The notes under the pieces are model-generated. The model was not told where the DNA came from. It saw only the letters and a program-made list of their open reading frames with translations, and searched no databases. DNA of 34,176 bases from Thermotoga sp. (GTDB lineage Bacteria > Thermotogota > Thermotogae > Mesoaciditogales > Mesoaciditogaceae): NCBI GenBank assembly GCA_020722015.1, contig DYLQ01000019.1, forward strand, positions 1-34,176. Direction: 5' to 3'. This document shows, in pieces, positions 8,791 through 17,577 of the stretch. Made by a program: the position numbers and the translations under genes. Positions within the stretch are counted from its first letter, which is position 1; every line of letters begins with the position of its first letter.

Positions 8791-9413
8791 AGTCAAGAAG
8801 TGTAGAAGAAGCTCTCGAACTTGCATGTAAGGAATTGAAGGTCAAAAGAGATGAAATCAATTTTTCCATTGTACAGGAACCATCGAAAGGGTTCTTGGGA
8901 ATAGGATCAAAGAATGCCATTGTTAAAGTCTCACTCAACGATAATTACAACATAAGGATTATCAAAGACTTTCTTCAACAGATACTCAAATTTTACAATC
9001 AAGACGGCGAAATAATCGTTGACGTGCTTAAAGAAATGTCAACGTACGCCGTGAAGGTGAAATCGAAAAATGCCCTTTCCAACTTCATAGGTAAACATGG
9101 AAGAACTATGGAGTCAATCGAACATCTTCTGTCCGTTCACATCAACAAGATGAATGATCATAAAATCTCCATTTTTTTGGACGTCAACGATTACAGGATA
9201 AAAAGGGAAGAGTTCATCAAAAAAATGGTTAACGATGCAATCATCAAGATTAGAAAGCAGAACGTAAAAAGAATATCTTTAGAACCAATGGATGCCAGAG
9301 AGAGAAAGATCGTGCATGAGATCCTTTCCCATAATGACGATCTGAAAGCCTATTCCGTAGGCAATGAACCATACCGTCATATAGTCATAGAGAATTTAAA
9401 AGTTAGAATTTAA
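8775..9413 (+). CDS. jag: Jag/KhpB RNA-binding protein
   Basis: A 212-aa protein with three parts. Residues about 1-55 are the Jag N-terminal domain (SVEEALELACKELKV ... GFLGIGSKNAIVKV). A KH domain of about 75-150 contains the GxxG loop as 'NFIGKHGRTMESIEHLL'. A C-terminal R3H domain carries R-x3-H in 'DARERKIVHEIL'. KhpB/Jag proteins bind RNA and influence cell shape and envelope synthesis in Gram-positive bacteria; the role here is inferred from family and position after yidC. I chose ATG 8775 because GGGGAG lies 8 nt upstream; an in-frame ATG at 8760 is possible but has no well-placed ribosome site. Confidence 0.92.
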   Translation: MEKELESRSVEEALELACKELKVKRDEINFSIVQEPSKGFLGIGSKNAIVKVSLNDNYNIRIIKDFLQQILKFYNQDGEIIVDVLKEMSTYAVKVKSKNALSNFIGKHGRTMESIEHLLSVHINKMNDHKISIFLDVNDYRIKREEFIKKMVNDAIIKIRKQNVKRISLEPMDARERKIVHEILSHNDDLKAYSVGNEPYRHIVIENLKVRI

Positions 9414-9423
9414 GAAGGTGATT

Positions 9424-10338
9424 GTGTTGAAAAAGTTAATCGAATCAGTTCCAAATTTCAGCGAAGGACGTCGTAAAGATGTTGTGCAAGAGATCATAAA
9501 AGAAGCCGAAGAAACTCAAAACGTGTGGGTTTTCGATTGGTCGATGGATGAAGATCATAACAGATCCGTCGTTACCATTGTCGGGGATCCCCAAGCTGTT
9601 ACGGAAGCCATATTCAAAATGTCAAAAAAAGCCGTTGAACTCATAGATCTAAGACATCATACTGGTGAACACCCAAGGATGGGGGCAGTGGATGTGATTC
9701 CCTTCGTTCCGATAAAGGGTACTACAATGGAAGAATGTGTTGACATTTCGAAAGCAGTCGGTAAAAGAATCGGTGAAGAGTTAAATGTGCCCGTTTACCT
9801 TTATGAAAGATCGGCCACGAGTAAATCGAGAGAAAATCTTGCCGATATAAGAAAAGGAGAATTCGAAGGCTTTTTCGAAAAGATCAAATCTCCAGAGTGG
9901 TTGCCGGATTTTGGTCCAACAGAAGTCCATCCTACAGCAGGGGTAGTGGCGGTCGGAGCGAGGGAGTACCTTATAGCTTTCAACGTTAACCTTGGCACAA
10001 AAGACATCAAGATAGCCGAAAATATAGCAAAAAGCGTGAGAAATTCATCTGGAGGATACAGATTTATCAAGGCCATTGGAGTTGAGCTTAAAGAAAAAGG
10101 CTTAGTCCAAGTATCGATGAACATGACGAATTACAAAAAGAGTCCCCTTTACAGGGTTTTTGAAACGATAAAATCAGAAGCACAAAGGTATGGAGTATCA
10201 ATCGTTGGATCTGAAATAATCGGAATGATGCCAATGGACGTCATGATTCAAACGTGCAATTTTTATCTGAGAATAGATGATTTTTCCGGTGATAAGGTGA
10301 TAGAAAATAAGTTACTTGACAAACTCAGCGAATCTTGA
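9424..10338 (+). CDS. ftcD: Glutamate formimidoyltransferase
   Basis: A 304-aa enzyme that moves the formimino group from N-formimino-L-glutamate to tetrahydrofolate, the last step of one histidine-degradation route. It begins KKLIESVPNFSEGRR, the family N-terminus. It contains the catalytic-region 'DLRHHTGEHPRMGAVDVIPFVP' and folate-site 'PTAGVVAVGAREYLIAFNVNL'. It covers only the transferase domain, without the C-terminal cyclodeaminase of the bifunctional animal form. Starts at GTG 9424 or TTG 9427 suit the AAGAAGGTGA ribosome site; GTG 9418 lies inside that site. Its end overlaps hutI, the pathway partner, by 23 nt. Confidence 0.93.
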   Translation: MLKKLIESVPNFSEGRRKDVVQEIIKEAEETQNVWVFDWSMDEDHNRSVVTIVGDPQAVTEAIFKMSKKAVELIDLRHHTGEHPRMGAVDVIPFVPIKGTTMEECVDISKAVGKRIGEELNVPVYLYERSATSKSRENLADIRKGEFEGFFEKIKSPEWLPDFGPTEVHPTAGVVAVGAREYLIAFNVNLGTKDIKIAENIAKSVRNSSGGYRFIKAIGVELKEKGLVQVSMNMTNYKKSPLYRVFETIKSEAQRYGVSIVGSEIIGMMPMDVMIQTCNFYLRIDDFSGDKVIENKLLDKLSES

Positions 10339-11548
10339 AATAAGAGACGTGAAGATCGTTACCGCTACCGGTACTTCTCCGGTGATCGATTGTGCTCTTA
10401 AAACTTTCATTGGAAATATAAAGATCGTAGATGGCAAAATAGTCTCGATAAGCGGTGAACGTTCGGCATCTAAAGATGTTTTTGAAGGTGCCGGTATGCT
10501 TGCAATTCCGGGCTTTGTCGATCCTCATACGCATATACCCTTTGTTGGAGATAGGGTTAAAGAGTTTTTGATGAGATCCAATGGCGCTAAATATGCTGAG
10601 ATTTTAAAGGCTGGGGGCGGTATTTATTCCACAGTTGATTCGGTAAGAAAATCCTCTGTCGATGATCTTGTCATGTCCGGACTTAAGCATGTAAAATGGT
10701 TTTTGAAAAGCGGTGTTACAGCCATTGAGTGTAAGAGCGGATATGGACTTGATTTTGAAAATGAAATTAAGCAACTTGAGGCGATAAAACTCATTTCTGA
10801 GAATACCCCTCAAAAAATAGTTCCAACTTTTTTAGGCGCGCACGCCATTCCTTCCATGGGAGAAAAAGCGTATATCGATGAATTGAAACGCATGTTGGAT
10901 TTTGTGAAAGAAAAAAATCTCGCACAATTCGTAGATATATTTTGCGATGAAGGTGCTTTCTCGGTTGAAGGTGCTTCCGAATATGTGAATTATGCAAGAT
11001 CAAAGGGCTTTAAAGTAAGAGTTCATGCAGACGAACTCTCGTCCAATGGATTTGCAGGAATCGCCTCTGATCTCGGCGCTGTAAGCGTTGATCACCTTGC
11101 CATGTGCTCGAAAGCAGAGATAGAAAGCATGGCTCAAAACAAAACCGTGGCAGTTTTGCTTCCGTTGACGAGTTTTTATCTTAAAAATGCTTTTGCCCCT
11201 GCCCGTATGATGTTAAATGAAGGCGTGCCAATAGCCCTTGGATCTGATTTTAACCCTGGTTCTAACACTTTTTATTCGCCATTTCTGAACATTCACTTAG
11301 CCGTTAATTACCTTGGAATGACTCCCGCAGAGGCATTTATCGCTCATACACTCAACGCCGCTTATGTTATCGGCCTTGGGCAGGAATGCGGAACGATAGA
11401 AGTTGGTAAGAGAGCAGATATCGTTATAATCGATGTACCAGACATAAATTACATCCCATACATGCCGACCAATGAACTTGTAAAAGCCGTTTTTGTAAAT
11501 GGAGTTGAAGTTTTTGAAAATAGAGATAATTTCTCCTGGCAAAATTAA
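10316..11548 (+). CDS. hutI: Imidazolonepropionase
   Basis: A 410-aa amidohydrolase-superfamily enzyme that opens imidazolone-5-propionate to N-formimino-L-glutamate, the substrate of the adjacent formimidoyltransferase. Metal-site motifs are present in order: 'DPHTHIPFVGDR' (HxH, residues about 68-70), 'FLGAHAIP', 'VHADELSSNG' and 'LGSDFNPGS'. The start at TTG 10316 lies inside the 3' end of the preceding gene, and the rlmH start lies inside this gene's 3' end. hutH and hutU are not in the window, so the rest of the pathway must be encoded elsewhere if it is complete. Confidence 0.94.
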   Translation: MTNSANLEIRDVKIVTATGTSPVIDCALKTFIGNIKIVDGKIVSISGERSASKDVFEGAGMLAIPGFVDPHTHIPFVGDRVKEFLMRSNGAKYAEILKAGGGIYSTVDSVRKSSVDDLVMSGLKHVKWFLKSGVTAIECKSGYGLDFENEIKQLEAIKLISENTPQKIVPTFLGAHAIPSMGEKAYIDELKRMLDFVKEKNLAQFVDIFCDEGAFSVEGASEYVNYARSKGFKVRVHADELSSNGFAGIASDLGAVSVDHLAMCSKAEIESMAQNKTVAVLLPLTSFYLKNAFAPARMMLNEGVPIALGSDFNPGSNTFYSPFLNIHLAVNYLGMTPAEAFIAHTLNAAYVIGLGQECGTIEVGKRADIVIIDVPDINYIPYMPTNELVKAVFVNGVEVFENRDNFSWQN

Positions 11549-11969
11549 AAATGATTTCATTTCAGTTGGATTCCAAGAATACCTCAAGAGACTAAAAAAG
11601 TTCGCGAAAATCACATTTACAGATCTCGGTTCGTCTCATGCCTTTGATCAACAAACATGTGTTGAAGAAGAATCAAAAAAACTGCTAAAATATATAGGTA
11701 AGAGGAAATTTACATTGCTTGATGCAAATGGAATCGAAATGAACACATCGGAATTTTCTGCTTTTATAAAAAGAGAGAGCGAAGGTAATGGAGAAATACT
11801 TTTTGTGGTTGGCGGGATTTACGGTGTTTCTGAAGAGATCAAACAACTTGCAAATTTTAAACTTTCTCTCTCACGTATGACTTTCACACATTCGATGACA
11901 TTGCTTTTGCTCGTTGAACAAATTTACAGGGCAATGAAGATCATATCAGGTCAACCGTACGATCATTGA
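11514..11969 (+). CDS. rlmH: 23S rRNA pseudouridine-1915 N3-methyltransferase
   Basis: A 151-aa SPOUT-class methyltransferase that modifies pseudouridine 1915 in helix 69 of 23S rRNA with SAM. It shows the family N-terminus (MKIEIISPGKIK), the knotted SAM-binding 'FVVGGIYGVSEEI', and the C-terminal signature 'SRMTFTHSMTLLLLVEQIYRAMKII' ending PYDH. The start TTG 11514 is preferred because GGAG lies 9 nt upstream and this gives the usual N-terminus and length; ATG 11499 would add five residues without a ribosome site. The gene overlaps hutI by 35 nt. Confidence 0.93.
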   Translation: MKIEIISPGKIKNDFISVGFQEYLKRLKKFAKITFTDLGSSHAFDQQTCVEEESKKLLKYIGKRKFTLLDANGIEMNTSEFSAFIKRESEGNGEILFVVGGIYGVSEEIKQLANFKLSLSRMTFTHSMTLLLLVEQIYRAMKIISGQPYDH

Positions 11970-11986
11970 AAGGGAGGTTGTTTCAA

Positions 11987-13324
11987 TTGGAGAGTGATCC
12001 GCTGAGTAGCACTTACATGCTTTGGGGAATAATTTTGATTTTAATCTTGCTTGGATTATCTGCTTTTTTCTCCGCTTCTGAAACTTCTATGCTTAGCGTA
12101 AGCAGAAAAAAACTTCGTGACGCTATAAGCAGCGATTCTGAAAACATGAATTTTGAAAATCAATTAAAAACTTCGAACAGATATCTGACCGTTATACTTG
12201 TGTTGAATAATTTGGTGAATATCCTGCTTTCTTCTTTTGCGACTATCATGGCAATTCAACTTTTACCGAAAAACACCTCGGAGGGGGTTGTCGTTACCAT
12301 CGTGACAATTGTAGTTACGATTGTTATAATCGTTTTTGGCGAAATAACCCCTAAACTTTACGCAAGATCCAACGCGGCAAGATTTTTTAATTTATCCTTT
12401 TCGACGATTAAATTCTTAGATGTGATTTTGAGGCCGATAACCTTAGGCCTTAATGGCTTTTCAAATCTTATAAATAGAGTGCTTACAAAAAATCGTAGCG
12501 TTGAACCATTTATTTCAAATGAGGATATACTTTTTGAGATAGACACCGGAAAAAATATGGGAGTCATAGAAGAAGAGGAAGGTGCTATACTTAAAGGTGC
12601 TTTGAAACTAAAGAGTACCTACGTCAAGGAAATCATGGTGCCCCGCATTGAGATGGTAACCTTGGAATCGATAAATACACTCACAGATGCGATAAAGAAA
12701 TTCGATGAATCTAAATATTCAAGATTGCCGGTTTACACTGAAAATGTCGATCATATAATAGGAATATGTTACTCGAAAGATATAATTTCCGTATTAAACT
12801 CAAAGGGTAAAGAAGCACTTGACAAATTTCAGGTAAAAGATGTGATAAGGGCACCGTATTTTGTGCCTGAAACAAAAAAAATAGATGATTTACTCCACGA
12901 AATGAGGTACATGAAGATGCATATAGCCATCGTTGTCGATGAGTACGGCGGAACGGCAGGTCTTGTAACACTTGAAGATGTACTTGAAGAATTAACCGGA
13001 GAGATATTCGACGAATACGATGTGGAAGAGGATAAAGTTCCGATAGTCAAAGCAGATAGAAACACGTATATCGTGAGTGGCTTGACTCCGATAAATAACC
13101 TCGAAAGAGAAATCGGAATTTCATTTCCAGAAAGTGAGTTTGAGACAATAGGAGGGTATCTCCTAAAAATATTCGAAAGGGTACCAAAACCCGGCGAAGT
13201 CGTGGAAACAAATGATTTTACAGCTAAAATCATCGAATCTAACAGGTTAAGGATAATAAAAGTAGAGATCAAATTGAAAGGGATGAATGGCATTGACGGA
13301 TCAAGAACTGATAAAGAGAGCTGA
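11987..13324 (+). CDS. CNNM/CorC-type membrane protein with CBS pair
   Basis: A 445-aa protein of the hemolysin-C/CNNM family. The N-terminal DUF21 membrane domain (about residues 10-190) has four hydrophobic segments with 'FFSASETSMLSVSRKKL' and the G-E-I-x-P-K signature as 'GEITPKLYA'. Two CBS repeats follow (about 205-325, including 'MVPRIEMVTLE' and 'VVDEYGGTAGLVTLEDVLEELTG' in part). The C-terminal CorC/HlyC domain carries 'NNLEREIGISFPESEFETIGGYLL'. Family members are linked to Mg2+/Co2+ efflux; true hemolysin activity is doubtful. I use TTG 11987, 9 nt after GGGAGG, instead of TTG 11966, which overlaps the rlmH stop. Confidence 0.9.
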   Translation: MESDPLSSTYMLWGIILILILLGLSAFFSASETSMLSVSRKKLRDAISSDSENMNFENQLKTSNRYLTVILVLNNLVNILLSSFATIMAIQLLPKNTSEGVVVTIVTIVVTIVIIVFGEITPKLYARSNAARFFNLSFSTIKFLDVILRPITLGLNGFSNLINRVLTKNRSVEPFISNEDILFEIDTGKNMGVIEEEEGAILKGALKLKSTYVKEIMVPRIEMVTLESINTLTDAIKKFDESKYSRLPVYTENVDHIIGICYSKDIISVLNSKGKEALDKFQVKDVIRAPYFVPETKKIDDLLHEMRYMKMHIAIVVDEYGGTAGLVTLEDVLEELTGEIFDEYDVEEDKVPIVKADRNTYIVSGLTPINNLEREIGISFPESEFETIGGYLLKIFERVPKPGEVVETNDFTAKIIESNRLRIIKVEIKLKGMNGIDGSRTDKES

Positions 13325-13685
13325 AGAAGCGAAAGAAAAAGCTTACGCTCCGTATTCCAGCTTTAAAGTTGGCGCCGCCGTCGAGACCGAGTCAGGGATG
13401 ATATATACAGGATGCAATGTGGAAAATTCATCTTTTGGTTTGAGCATGTGTGCGGAACGTGTTGCCATTTTTAAGGCCGTCAGTGAAGGCCAAACGAAAT
13501 TCAAAAAAATTGCCGTAGTTGCGAACACAAAAGGTCCTGTCTCACCATGTGGAGCATGCAGGCAGGTCATGTCTGAATTTGGGAATTTCGAAGTCATACT
13601 TGCAAACGATGATGGGGAAATAGCACACACCACCGTCGATCTTTTACTTCCCGGGGCTTTTGATTTAAGGAGGGATGGAAATTGA
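13287..13685 (+). CDS. cdd: Cytidine deaminase
   Basis: A 132-aa zinc enzyme that deaminates cytidine and deoxycytidine to uridine forms in pyrimidine salvage. The substrate-binding 'YTGCNVENSSFG' and the catalytic 'CAERVA' (Cys ligand and Glu proton shuttle) and 'PCGACRQ' (two Cys ligands) are all present, as in the homotetrameric short form. The start overlaps the CNNM gene by 38 nt. TTG 13293 is a plausible alternative because the AAGGGA ribosome site has better spacing (9 nt) to it. The stop overlaps the TTG start of the amylase gene (TTGA). Confidence 0.95.
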   Translation: MALTDQELIKRAEEAKEKAYAPYSSFKVGAAVETESGMIYTGCNVENSSFGLSMCAERVAIFKAVSEGQTKFKKIAVVANTKGPVSPCGACRQVMSEFGNFEVILANDDGEIAHTTVDLLLPGAFDLRRDGN

Positions 13686-15727
13686 AAAAGATGGTATCTC
13701 TGATTTTCATTTTCTTAAGCGTTATGTCTTTTGCACTTGCAAAAGATGTGTTATTTGCCTATCAAGGTGATGCCAATACAAAATCAGTAGCGGTCATAGG
13801 TACTTTCAACGATTGGTCGGCAACGTCCGATGTCATGAAAAATGCTTTTGGCACAGTATGGATGACGAAAATAGATCTTCCTGACGGGATGTATTATTAC
13901 GCTTTTCTTGTTGATGGCCATGTGATAACGGATCCGGCTAATCCCAAGACCGTTTCAAATGGAAAGGGTGGATATTATTCCGTTTTGACGGTCGGAAATT
14001 ACGTCATGCCTACCGGTGAACTTAACAGCGGTGTGATTCATGAAAATTACGTACATTTCGATCCGTATTCCTTGAAATACGTCGATCCGGCTTCGACAAA
14101 AACGATATTCTTTTTCATAGAAACACTTCACAACGATGTCGATAGCGCAAATTTGGATGTCAACGGTTCTATTTATCCGATGACAAGGATCGTCATGAAT
14201 CAATACACAGATATGTTTAGGGCAGAATTTCATCCAAGCTCTTACACTTTTGGCTATAAATTCATACTTCAAAACGGAAAAACAAAAGTTGAAGTTGGAT
14301 CAAGTGGAATTGCCACATCCTCTGATTTTTTCACGTTCAATTTTGCCTCTCCTACCGTTAAAATTTTAAACGTTCCGAAATGGTCCGAAGGTGCCGTTGT
14401 TTATGAGATATTCCCCGAAAGATTTTGGGACGGGAATCCATCCAACAATCCGGCCGGAACATTAGCCTGGGGCGGTACTCCAACAAATACCGACTTTTTT
14501 GGCGGAGATCTCAGGGGAATAATAGATCATGTCGATTACTTAAAATCGCTTGGTATAAATGAACTTTATACAACGCCGATCTTTGAGGCGCCTTCAAATA
14601 ACAAGTACGACACCGAAGATTACATGAAGATAGATCCACATTTCGGAACTTTGCAAACGTTCGAAACACTCTCCGAAGATCTCAAAAAAGATGATATTCA
14701 CTGGATTTTAGATGGAGTTTTCAACCATACCGGTACTGAATTCTTTGCCTTTAAGAATTTACTTGAATACCAACAAGAATCTCCTTACAAAGATTGGTAT
14801 TTCGTGCTTAAATATCCGGTAATAGAGATGCCGGGATATTACAGAACATTTCAGGAATACGCATCGCTTCCGAAGTTAAACGTGATGAATCCCGCTGTTC
14901 AAAAGTACTTAAAGGGAGTCATAGATTATTGGACACCGAAAGGAATAAGCGGATGGAGAATAGATTCCGCAAATGTCATATCAGACCAATTTCTTGTCGA
15001 TCTTTATGGATGGATTCACGGTGTAAATCCCAATTCTTTGGATGTCGCTGAGATATGGACAAATACATCCGCGTGGTTCGATGAAGGTGCTTTTAACTCC
15101 GTCATGAATTATCTTTTCCAGGGGGCCGCTTACAACTTCATAATTTATGGTACAGGAGCCAAATCATTTGTTGACAGTACAAACGCCTACCTTAACACGT
15201 ATCCTCCTCAACTTTGGAATTCGCTTTGGAATCTAATAGATAGTCATGACACTCCAAGGGCCATGACAGCTGCGAATGGAAATCTCAACAAAATGATGGC
15301 ACTTGTTGGTTTGCAAATGACCTTTCCAGGTGCTCCCATGATATATTACGGAGATGAAATAGGCATGACGGGCGGTAACGATCCTCTGAATCGTGGTTGC
15401 ATGATATGGGATAAAAGCAAATGGAATATGAAACTGTTCGATTGGTACAATCTTTTGATAAAGATCCATGAAGAAAATTCGGTTCTTAGATATGGAAATT
15501 ACATTCCAATCATGACTGACAAAAATGTTTTGGGCTTTGAAAGGTCTTACGGTGATCAAACCCTTTACGTTTTTATAAATGGTGGAGACACAGCTCAAAA
15601 GATAGCAACGTCACTTTCTGGAAAATTTGAGGATCTCGTTGATGAATCGATTTTTAAAGCAGATGGAACGTTGAATCTGGTAATGCAACCTTACCAAGTT
15701 ATGATACTCAAAGAATCTGATAAATGA
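13682..15727 (+). CDS. Secreted GH13 alpha-amylase / neopullulanase-type glycosidase
   Basis: A 681-aa enzyme with a signal peptide (residues 1-20, cleavage after ALA). Residues about 22-105 resemble a CBM48/CBM20-like starch-binding module (GTFNDWSATSDVM ... PDGMYYYAFLVDG). Residues about 125-220 form a second E-set domain of CBM34 type. The (beta/alpha)8 domain begins 'WSEGAVVYEIFPERFW'. Conserved GH13 regions are 'WILDGVFNHTG', the nucleophile in 'GWRIDSAN', the acid/base in 'DVAEIWTN' and the transition-state Asp in 'IDSHDTPRA'; the triad is complete. It should hydrolyse alpha-1,4 glucans or cyclomaltodextrins outside the cytoplasm. Start TTG follows AAGGAGGGA. The exact subfamily cannot be fixed by eye. 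Confidence 0.93.
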   Translation: MKKMVSLIFIFLSVMSFALAKDVLFAYQGDANTKSVAVIGTFNDWSATSDVMKNAFGTVWMTKIDLPDGMYYYAFLVDGHVITDPANPKTVSNGKGGYYSVLTVGNYVMPTGELNSGVIHENYVHFDPYSLKYVDPASTKTIFFFIETLHNDVDSANLDVNGSIYPMTRIVMNQYTDMFRAEFHPSSYTFGYKFILQNGKTKVEVGSSGIATSSDFFTFNFASPTVKILNVPKWSEGAVVYEIFPERFWDGNPSNNPAGTLAWGGTPTNTDFFGGDLRGIIDHVDYLKSLGINELYTTPIFEAPSNNKYDTEDYMKIDPHFGTLQTFETLSEDLKKDDIHWILDGVFNHTGTEFFAFKNLLEYQQESPYKDWYFVLKYPVIEMPGYYRTFQEYASLPKLNVMNPAVQKYLKGVIDYWTPKGISGWRIDSANVISDQFLVDLYGWIHGVNPNSLDVAEIWTNTSAWFDEGAFNSVMNYLFQGAAYNFIIYGTGAKSFVDSTNAYLNTYPPQLWNSLWNLIDSHDTPRAMTAANGNLNKMMALVGLQMTFPGAPMIYYGDEIGMTGGNDPLNRGCMIWDKSKWNMKLFDWYNLLIKIHEENSVLRYGNYIPIMTDKNVLGFERSYGDQTLYVFINGGDTAQKIATSLSGKFEDLVDESIFKADGTLNLVMQPYQVMILKESDK

Positions 15728-15761
15728 TGGTTGAAAGACTTCGGAGGTGGAGGTGAATCAC

Positions 15762-17021
15762 ATGAAGAAATTAATCTTTTTGGTTTTGGGAATTACGTTG
15801 TTCTTTTCCGTAAGTTTTGCTTTCACAAATTTACTCGTGTACGATCAAATGGCTCTTATCTCTTCCAATATTACAATCAAAATGGGAGGAGACTCGCTTA
15901 TGATCCCGACTACTAATGGTGCAATGCCAGAATCGTTGCTCATTTCTTCGGATAGTTCTTACGAGTACCACACGGCGGACACTTACACGCTTGAATACTT
16001 TCTTAAAAGATTTTTGGGAACGACAGTTCAGTTTGAGTTCACGAGCAACTCAACTGAGACGGTAAAAAGCGTACGCATACTTTCTTACAATCCAATCATA
16101 ATTCAAAACGTAAATAATGGAAAGGTATATCTTTCTCCTTCGGGTCAATTCGTATTCCCTTCTCTTCCACAGATCGACTCTCAAAATTATTTTCTTGTCT
16201 CAACGGCTTCTACTTCTTTGTCATACTCTTACATGACAAACGGAATAGGATGGAATGCATACTACGCGCTTAACATAGAAAACAGTTCGATGAACGGCAA
16301 AATAGAATTATGGAATAAGACCGACACGGCATTCAAAGATTTCAACCTTGCATTTCTTTCCGGAACTCCTTTCACGCCGAATCCTCAACCTCAGATGGTG
16401 AAAGCCTTTAACGCCGTGTATGAAGCTTCGCCTTCGGTTCCGTCCGCGCAAAATATCGAAGGATATAAAATCTACAATTACGGGCATGTGAATGAACTCG
16501 ATTCCAATTCTGCGCGCTTCCTTCCTTTGTTTTCCGAAAAGGTTAAAATCGAAAAGTTGAACATCGTCTATAATCCGTCTCAAAATCTTGAAAATGCGGT
16601 ACAAGTTGCCAAAGTTTCCCACAATTTTGCCATACCGTCAGGCACAGTCAGCCTTTATACGACAAAAGAAGGGATGACTTACTTCCTTGGTCAGACGAAT
16701 GTCACAGACACCGCATCTATGGTTTCACTCGATCTTCAATACGGTCAGAACTTCGATTTGAGCGCAAAACAGATTGAGATCCAAAAAACAATGGTCGCAA
16801 AGAACCTTTACGGTCATGTCTATCAGATAACGGCCGTTAATTCATCATCTAATGCCCAAGGAGTGTGGATATACATCTCCGTTCCGTCCGATGCGATTGT
16901 AACTTCGACGCCGACGAATATTCAATTCGAAAGGCCATCGGCAACGCAAATACGCTTTTACGTTAATTTAAAGCCCAATTCAGAGGAAGTGTTCACGTAC
17001 GGATTACAAACAAGTTATTGA
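15762..17021 (+). CDS. Secreted DUF4139-like protein
   Basis: A 419-aa protein with signal peptide (MKKLIFLVLGITLFFSVSFA). Residues about 145-215 hold 'YSYMTNGIGWNAYYALNIEN' and 'GKIELWNKTDTAFKDFNLAFLSG', the pattern of DUF4139 domains, which are beta-rich and of unknown function. The remainder is rich in Ser, Thr and Asn with beta-strand character, as in cell-surface or periplasmic proteins. The start ATG 15762 follows GGAGGTGA; an in-frame GTG at 15747 lies upstream of that site and is unlikely. The gene follows the amylase gene by 34 nt, the largest gap in the gene train. No function is known; a link to envelope or glycan handling is a guess. Confidence 0.75.
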   Translation: MKKLIFLVLGITLFFSVSFAFTNLLVYDQMALISSNITIKMGGDSLMIPTTNGAMPESLLISSDSSYEYHTADTYTLEYFLKRFLGTTVQFEFTSNSTETVKSVRILSYNPIIIQNVNNGKVYLSPSGQFVFPSLPQIDSQNYFLVSTASTSLSYSYMTNGIGWNAYYALNIENSSMNGKIELWNKTDTAFKDFNLAFLSGTPFTPNPQPQMVKAFNAVYEASPSVPSAQNIEGYKIYNYGHVNELDSNSARFLPLFSEKVKIEKLNIVYNPSQNLENAVQVAKVSHNFAIPSGTVSLYTTKEGMTYFLGQTNVTDTASMVSLDLQYGQNFDLSAKQIEIQKTMVAKNLYGHVYQITAVNSSSNAQGVWIYISVPSDAIVTSTPTNIQFERPSATQIRFYVNLKPNSEEVFTYGLQTSY

Positions 17022-17046
17022 TGAACTGAGGAAACTCAGAACTTTC

Positions 17047-17577
17047 ATGGTGAGCCGTCAAAGGGCGGCTCACATAGAAAGAATGGAAGAAGATGCCATA
17101 TCTTTGGCCAAAGCGCATTCTGTCGATGTAGAAAGGCTAATGATATGTGTTGATGCTCATGATCTTTTCCGTGATGTCAAACCAGAAAAGCTTAAAAAAA
17201 TCGCAAATCTTTGGAATATTCAAATTACACCGGTTGAAAGGCATGTCCCGCTTCTTCTTCACGGGAAAATATCATCCGAATATCTCAGAAGACATTTTAA
17301 AATAGAAGACAAAGAAATTTTAGACGCAATTGCCTATCACACTTCCGGAATGCCTACTTATTCGCCCATTGTTATGGCGATGTTCATACTTGATTCAACG
17401 GAATCGGGAAGAGAATTTGAAGGAGTCGAAGAGCTGAGGCAAATAGCCATGATTTCTTTAAGAAAGGGATATGAAGCGATAATCAAAAATAAAATCATTT
17501 ATGCTGTTACCAATGATCTTTTGATATTGCCAGAAAGTGTGGAAACTTGGAATAATTTAAGGGGAATAAAAAATTGA
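17047..17577 (+). CDS. yqeK: YqeK-like HD-domain hydrolase
   Basis: A 176-aa HD-superfamily protein. Motifs appear in the family order: H in 'RQRAAHIERM', HD in 'DAHDLFRDVKPEKL', 'HVPLLLHGKIS', and 'AIAYHTSGMPTYSPI', then 'FILDSTESGREFEGV' in place of the usual ADKIEPGR. YqeK proteins hydrolyse diadenosine tetraphosphate symmetrically. The pairing with a following LCP gene is the usual bacterial order (nadD-yqeK-LCP-rsfS); nadD and rsfS are absent here. The frame continues upstream with a family-like helix (IDELRKLRTF) but no ATG/GTG/TTG; an ATT at 17017 overlapping the preceding stop is a possible non-canonical start. Confidence 0.85.
   Translation: MVSRQRAAHIERMEEDAISLAKAHSVDVERLMICVDAHDLFRDVKPEKLKKIANLWNIQITPVERHVPLLLHGKISSEYLRRHFKIEDKEILDAIAYHTSGMPTYSPIVMAMFILDSTESGREFEGVEELRQIAMISLRKGYEAIIKNKIIYAVTNDLLILPESVETWNNLRGIKN

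Noticed and set aside
9418-9420. GTG 9418 as the formimidoyltransferase start
   Set aside because: It lies within the AAGAAGGTGA ribosome site itself; GTG 9424 or TTG 9427 fits better.
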